This document shows, piece by piece, positions 60,692-64,000 of a stretch of 64,000 bases of DNA. Under the pieces are notes generated by a model. It did not search any database. It saw nothing but the letters and a program-made list of their open reading frames with translations, and had not been told where the DNA came from. This DNA comes from Clostridiales bacterium (GTDB lineage Bacteria > Bacillota > Clostridia > Oscillospirales > Oscillospiraceae): assembly GCA_025757645.1 (NCBI GenBank), contig CP107216.1, positions 991,501 to 1,055,500 of the forward strand, in the 5' to 3' direction. The stretch's first letter is position 1. The number at the start of each line of letters is the position of its first letter. Both the position numbers and the translations under genes were made by a program.

Positions 60692-61668
60692 CGACCACGG
60701 TTCTGGAGCTGAATGTGTCCGGCATAATCTGCCGGGCGTGCGAGGACGCCATCGCGGATGCGCTGCTGCACACGCGCGGCGTCGTCTCCGCACAGGCGCA
60801 CTACTGGCGCGGCCGCGTGACGATCACGTATGATCCGAACATCGTCACGGAGGACACGCTGCGGCAGGAGCTCACGAATGCCGGCTATCCGCCGGGCACG
60901 CACGGCATGGGCGGCGTGGTGGTCGATGGGATCTGTCTTGCGCTCGTGGGCGTGCTCTACTCGGGGCTGCCGAAGCTGCTCGCGCTCGTGAAAGTCCCGG
61001 CGCTCGCGGACAATGCCTCGCTCGGCCTCGTGTTTCTCGTCGGCCTGCTCACGAGCACGCACTGCATCGGCATGTGCGGCGGCATTCTGCTCGCGCAGAC
61101 GACGGACGCGCGCGGCGTGACCGCCCGCAGCAAGCGCGGGCTCATCGCCTCGGCTGCGTACAATGGCGGGCGCGTCGTGTCGTATACGGCGGTCGGCGCG
61201 CTCTGCGGCGCGCTCGGCGCGGTCATCACCTACACGCCGAACATTAAGAGCATGGTCTTTACCGTTGCGGGCGCGCTCGTGCTGCTCATGGGCCTGCGCA
61301 TGGCGGGCATCCTGCCGGGCCTGCGCAGTACGGAGACGGAGCTGCCCGGTGCGTGCAGCCTCAATGCGCGCACGCGCCGCCGCTTTGCCGGCAGGCCGCT
61401 CATCATCGGCCTGCTCACGGGCGTCATGCCGTGCGGCGCACTCAGCGCCATGTGGCTCTGCGCCATGAGCAGCGGCAGCGCCGCGCGCGGCGCGCTCGTG
61501 ATGCTGGTGTTCTCACTCGGCACGGTGCCGCTGCTGTTTCTGTTCGGCGCGCTGCAGTCGTTTCTGCCGCGCGGCTGGATGAAATACATCGTCAAGGGCA
61601 GCGCCGTGCTGGTCGTGACGCTGGGGCTGTCGATGCTCGTCAAGGGCATTCGGCTCTTTGGGATGTAA
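60688..61668 (+). CDS. Heavy-metal-associated domain fused to a TauE/SafE (DsbD-like) membrane protein
   Basis: The 326-residue protein has an N-terminal HMA domain (about 5-70) with CRAC (Cys15, Cys18) and then six or more helices with STHCIGMCGGI (about residue 130) and GVMPCGALSAMW (about 245), the Cys-bearing repeats of the SafE/COG2836 branch of the DsbD-CcdA superfamily. Such proteins move electrons or copper across the membrane. The start overlaps the preceding gene's stop (ATGA), so the two are made together. Copper is the likely metal by family; this is not proven. Confidence 0.85.
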   Translation: MTTTVLELNVSGIICRACEDAIADALLHTRGVVSAQAHYWRGRVTITYDPNIVTEDTLRQELTNAGYPPGTHGMGGVVVDGICLALVGVLYSGLPKLLALVKVPALADNASLGLVFLVGLLTSTHCIGMCGGILLAQTTDARGVTARSKRGLIASAAYNGGRVVSYTAVGALCGALGAVITYTPNIKSMVFTVAGALVLLMGLRMAGILPGLRSTETELPGACSLNARTRRRFAGRPLIIGLLTGVMPCGALSAMWLCAMSSGSAARGALVMLVFSLGTVPLLFLFGALQSFLPRGWMKYIVKGSAVLVVTLGLSMLVKGIRLFGM

Positions 61669-61670
61669 AG

Positions 61671-61708
61671 AAAACCCCGCACGGGACACCGTCCTGTGCG
61701 GGGTTTTG
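61671..61708. terminator. Bidirectional terminator between the HMA pair and the EIIC-like gene
   Basis: AAAACCCCGCAC pairs with GTGCGGGGTTTT around a partly paired loop. Confidence 0.88.
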
Positions 61709-61721
61709 TATGTACGGGGAT

Positions 61722-62840
61722 TTAGTCCAGCTTCAGGTCACCCTCGCGGATCCAGCCGAGGCGGCGGCACAGCAGACCGATCGCCCAGCAGATCACGGCC
61801 GGGAGCACAAAGCAGACCATCACGAGCCCGATCCAGTCCATCGCTCCGGGCTGGATGGCCACGGCGCCGTTGGCGACGGCGGCCTCGCTCGGTGCGACCC
61901 AGCCGGTCCACACACCGATCGGGCCGCACAGGCCGCACGTGCCCATGCCGGAGTTGACGGCCGCGCCGTTCATCTGCAGCTTGAAGACGCACGTGGCGAT
62001 CGGGCCCGTGATGGCCGACGTCACGATGGCGGGGATCCAGATCTTCGGGTTGCGCACGATGTTGCCCATCTGCAGCATGCTCGTGCCGAGTCCCTGGCTG
62101 ACCAGGCCGCCCCAGCCGTTTTCGCGGAAGCTCAGCACGGCGAAGCCCACCATATTTGCGCAGCAGCCGGCCACGGCCGCGCCGCCCGCGAGCCCCGTGA
62201 GCGAGAGCGCCGCGCAGATGGCGGCCGACGAGATCGGCAGCGTGAGCGCGATGCCCACGATGACCGACACGAGGATGCCCATGACGAACGGCTGCTGCTC
62301 GGTCGCCCACATGATGAGCGTGCCGACCCAGTTGGCCGCCTTACCGATGGGCGCGGCCACGAGCATGGCCAGCCCGATGCCGACGAGGATCGTGACGATG
62401 GGCGTGACGAGGATATCCACCTTCGTCTCCTTGCTCACGGCCTTGCCGAACTCGGCCGCGATGATCGCCGTCACGAGCACGGCCAGCGGGCCGCCGGCGC
62501 CGCCCATGGCGTTGGTCGCATAGCCGACCGGGACGAGCGAGAACAGCACCATCGCCGGCGCGTGCAGCGCATAGCCGATGGCCACCGCCATCGCCGGGCC
62601 GACCATGAGCGATGCGCACCCGCCGATCGTGTAGCCGACCGCGGCGTCGCCCTTGCCGAGGGTGAAGATGATCGCGTTGAGAAAACCGATGTGGAACTGC
62701 TGACCGAGCGTGTTGAGGATCGTGCCGATCAGCAGTGAGCAGAACAGGCCCTGTGCCATCGCGCCGAGCGCGTCGATACCGTAGCGCCGCAGAGAGATCT
62801 CAATATCCTTTCGCTTCAGAAAGTCCCGGAACCGCTGCAT
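61722..62840 (-). CDS. PTS_EIIC_2-family permease, probably NiaR-controlled niacin transporter
   Basis: The 372-residue protein has about ten helices and the family features RRYGIDALGAMAQGLF, TKVDILVTPIVTILVGIGLAML, AGCCANMVGFAVLSFRENG and GLGTSMLQMGNIVRNPKIW. The family is named after PTS EIIC proteins, but no EIIA/EIIB domain or gene is here, and neither phosphoacceptor His nor Cys in EIIB style is found. Its promoter is overlapped by a 40-bp palindrome and it lies beside niaR and pncB, which points to niacin uptake rather than sugar. GGAGGAATG precedes the ATG at 62840. Confidence 0.75.
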   Translation of the reverse strand: MQRFRDFLKRKDIEISLRRYGIDALGAMAQGLFCSLLIGTILNTLGQQFHIGFLNAIIFTLGKGDAAVGYTIGGCASLMVGPAMAVAIGYALHAPAMVLFSLVPVGYATNAMGGAGGPLAVLVTAIIAAEFGKAVSKETKVDILVTPIVTILVGIGLAMLVAAPIGKAANWVGTLIMWATEQQPFVMGILVSVIVGIALTLPISSAAICAALSLTGLAGGAAVAGCCANMVGFAVLSFRENGWGGLVSQGLGTSMLQMGNIVRNPKIWIPAIVTSAITGPIATCVFKLQMNGAAVNSGMGTCGLCGPIGVWTGWVAPSEAAVANGAVAIQPGAMDWIGLVMVCFVLPAVICWAIGLLCRRLGWIREGDLKLD

Positions 62841-62861
62841 AGTGCATTCCTCCAGAAAATA

Positions 62862-62927
62862 AGTATGCTTTACAGGTGTCATGACACCTGTAAAGCATAC
62901 TATAAAGTCTTCCTGTGCACTTGTCAA
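62862..62927 (-). promoter_or_regulatory. Promoter with perfect 40-bp palindromic operator (NiaR-type)
   Basis: On the minus strand TTGACA (62927-62922), 17-base spacer, TATAGT (62904-62899). The sequence 62862-62901 is a perfect palindrome with 20-base halves centred on TGTCA/TGACA, core TTTACAGGTGTCA, which overlaps the -10 box and the start point. NiaR boxes of Firmicutes have this ACA-N-TGTC type symmetry. As RNA it could also form a hairpin ending niaR transcripts. Confidence 0.8.
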
Positions 62928-62943
62928 CTAAATTAAACTTCTG

Positions 62944-63456
62944 TCAATCGTCCAGCAGCAGGCCGGCCGCTTTCAACGCGGCGCAGGCGCGCTCGCAGGC
63001 GGCCGCGTCCGGGCAGCGCAGCGTGTGCAGATGGATGCCGCCGGTGAGCATGCTCAGCGGGGCAGCGTCGTGCGCCTGCACGCGCGCGAGAAACTGCTCC
63101 ACATCGTAGCGGCTGCTGATCTGCAGCTGGCCGGTGAGCTGGCCGTAGACCGGGTGCTCGACGATGACATCGAGCACGGTGCAGCCGTTGTCGACGAGGA
63201 TGTCGAGCTCGGTCCCGGTCTGCTCGAGCGTGTGGCGGCAGGCGATCGTGCGCGTGATGCCGTCCGTTGCCCGCGGCAGCACGTAGCCGCGCGGGGTGGC
63301 GGAGATCTCGGCACCGCCGGCGCGCAGGAGTGCAATGTCGCCCACGATGATCTGGCGGCTGACATTCAGCTCGGCGGCAAGACTCGACGCGCTCACGGGC
63401 CGGTCGGCCGTCCGGAGCCGGTTGAGAATGGCCTGACGGCGGGCAGCAGCTTCCAC
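62944..63456 (-). CDS. niaR: NiaR niacin-responsive transcriptional repressor
   Basis: The 170-residue protein has an N-terminal winged helix (RRQAILNRLRTADRPVSASSLAAELNVSRQIIVGDIALLRA) and a C-terminal 3H domain with its conserved His in IACRH, VEHPVYGQLTG and GGIHLHTL. It represses niacin uptake and NAD salvage genes when nicotinate is present. It starts 3 bases after the pncB stop in the same transcript. Confidence 0.92.
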   Translation of the reverse strand: MEAAARRQAILNRLRTADRPVSASSLAAELNVSRQIIVGDIALLRAGGAEISATPRGYVLPRATDGITRTIACRHTLEQTGTELDILVDNGCTVLDVIVEHPVYGQLTGQLQISSRYDVEQFLARVQAHDAAPLSMLTGGIHLHTLRCPDAAACERACAALKAAGLLLDD

Positions 63457-63459
63457 GGC

Positions 63460-64000
63460 TCAGCCCTGCGACTTTCCGCCGGCGTTGAGCAGCTCGAGCT
63501 TGATCTTCAGCAGCTTTTCCGACAGGTCAACGTAGTAGTTGTGCGGGTAGTCGAAGCGCAGCACCTCCGGCCAGAGCGTGGTAAGCTGCTGCGCGCAGTA
63601 GGCGCGGATGTCATCAAGCGCGGGCTTCTGATACACGAGCCTGCCGTCGCGGAAGATGGGCACGAGCAGCTCGCGCGCCGTGAAGTCGGTGAGCACTTTT
63701 TTCTTCCACGTCGCGTCGGGATCGCAGATCTCGAGCGGCTGTGTGTCGTCCACGACCTCGTCGTGCAGGCAGATGTAGTCCGCCTCGGCCATGCCGGAGT
63801 CCTTGCTGTAAAAGCGGTAGACCTTTTTAAAGTGGGGGTTGGTGATCTTGCCGACGTTCTCGCTGATCTTGATCTTCGGGATGATGTTGCCGTCCTCGTC
63901 CTCGATGGCCGCGAGCTTGTACACGCCGCCGAACACCGGCTCGCTGCGCGCGGTGATGAGCCGCTCGCCCACGCCGAAGCTGTCGATCTGCGCGCCCTGG
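63460..64000 (-). CDS. pncB: Nicotinate phosphoribosyltransferase, C-terminal part (cut by window edge)
   Basis: The open frame runs off the right edge; 180 codons are present, ending at 63460. The visible part carries AQIDSFGVGERLITA, SEPVFGGVYKL and KKVYRFYSKDSGMAEADYI, the C-terminal half of nicotinate phosphoribosyltransferase, which makes nicotinate mononucleotide for NAD salvage. A GTG at 63972 could be mistaken for a start but lies inside the conserved GVGERL segment. It leads an operon with niaR. Confidence 0.93.
   Translation of the reverse strand, partial: QGAQIDSFGVGERLITARSEPVFGGVYKLAAIEDEDGNIIPKIKISENVGKITNPHFKKVYRFYSKDSGMAEADYICLHDEVVDDTQPLEICDPDATWKKKVLTDFTARELLVPIFRDGRLVYQKPALDDIRAYCAQQLTTLWPEVLRFDYPHNYYVDLSEKLLKIKLELLNAGGKSQG

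Noticed and set aside
59629..61668. A long plus-strand frame that would extend the HMA-SafE gene upstream through the pseudo-ATPase
   Set aside because: The upstream part is an Ala/Arg-rich shadow; the ATG at 60688 opens the HMA domain and overlaps the ATPase stop. I also looked in this frame for the lost DKTGT domain and found none, so the missing domain is not due to a frameshift.

Overview
The window looks like chromosome of a high-GC, anaerobic, spore-forming Clostridia, most likely an Oscillospiraceae-type gut bacterium. The reasons are four sporulation genes (spoVAC, spmA, spmB, spoIID), pyruvate:ferredoxin oxidoreductase, a 2x[4Fe-4S] ferredoxin, oxygen-sensitive 2-hydroxyacyl-CoA dehydratase-type enzymes, SLH surface anchoring and an ECF vitamin transporter. 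I see no tRNA, rRNA, CRISPR array, prophage or insertion sequence. About 62 genes are supported; those at both ends are cut by the window edge. Layout: 1-4.8 kb, a YkvI-like membrane protein, a nucleotidyltransferase, a Tet(M)-like GTPase fused to a NYN domain, and an S4 RNA-binding protein. 4.9-7.9 kb (minus), a coiled-coil membrane protein and a metal group (mntP, cooT, His-rich protein). 8.0-12.3 kb, 2-hydroxyacyl-CoA dehydratase cluster 1: two subunits, the activase and a 51-residue membrane protein. 12.3-20.5 kb, a repeat patch, sporulation genes, ogt, argS, an AbrB-type regulator, two methyltransferases and a ferredoxin. 20.7-28.7 kb, clpC, a thioesterase, spoIID and a two-membrane-protein plus M20 peptidase operon. 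28.8-38.4 kb, a DAK2/Gls24 pair, nifJ, an MscS channel, rpsF-ssb-rpsR and a LysR regulator. 38.5-48.1 kb, a cobalamin riboswitch driving a giant SLH-anchored surface protein with a DUF4430 (transcobalamin-like) domain, then a full ECF transporter operon with a methyltransferase, and a membrane zinc peptidase. 48.2-54.4 kb, a Bce-type two-component/ABC module and a CBS-containing Mn-pyrophosphatase. 54.5-58.4 kb, dehydratase cluster 2: two subunits, a 53-residue membrane protein and a GntR/FCD regulator with matching operators. 58.4-61.7 kb, a TetR regulator divergent from a P-type-ATPase-like protein that lacks its catalytic domains and an HMA-SafE fusion. 61.7-64 kb, a niacin salvage locus (EIIC-like transporter, niaR, pncB). 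The points most worth a second look are these. Both dehydratase clusters carry a related tiny membrane protein sharing an FNLD-x-K motif. One coupled gene encodes a copper-ATPase membrane core from which the whole phosphorylation/nucleotide module is missing. A B12 riboswitch with a terminator platform controls a wall protein with a putative B12-binding domain. A perfect 40-bp palindrome sits on the promoter of the EIIC-like gene beside niaR and pncB, suggesting that this PTS-like permease carries niacin.
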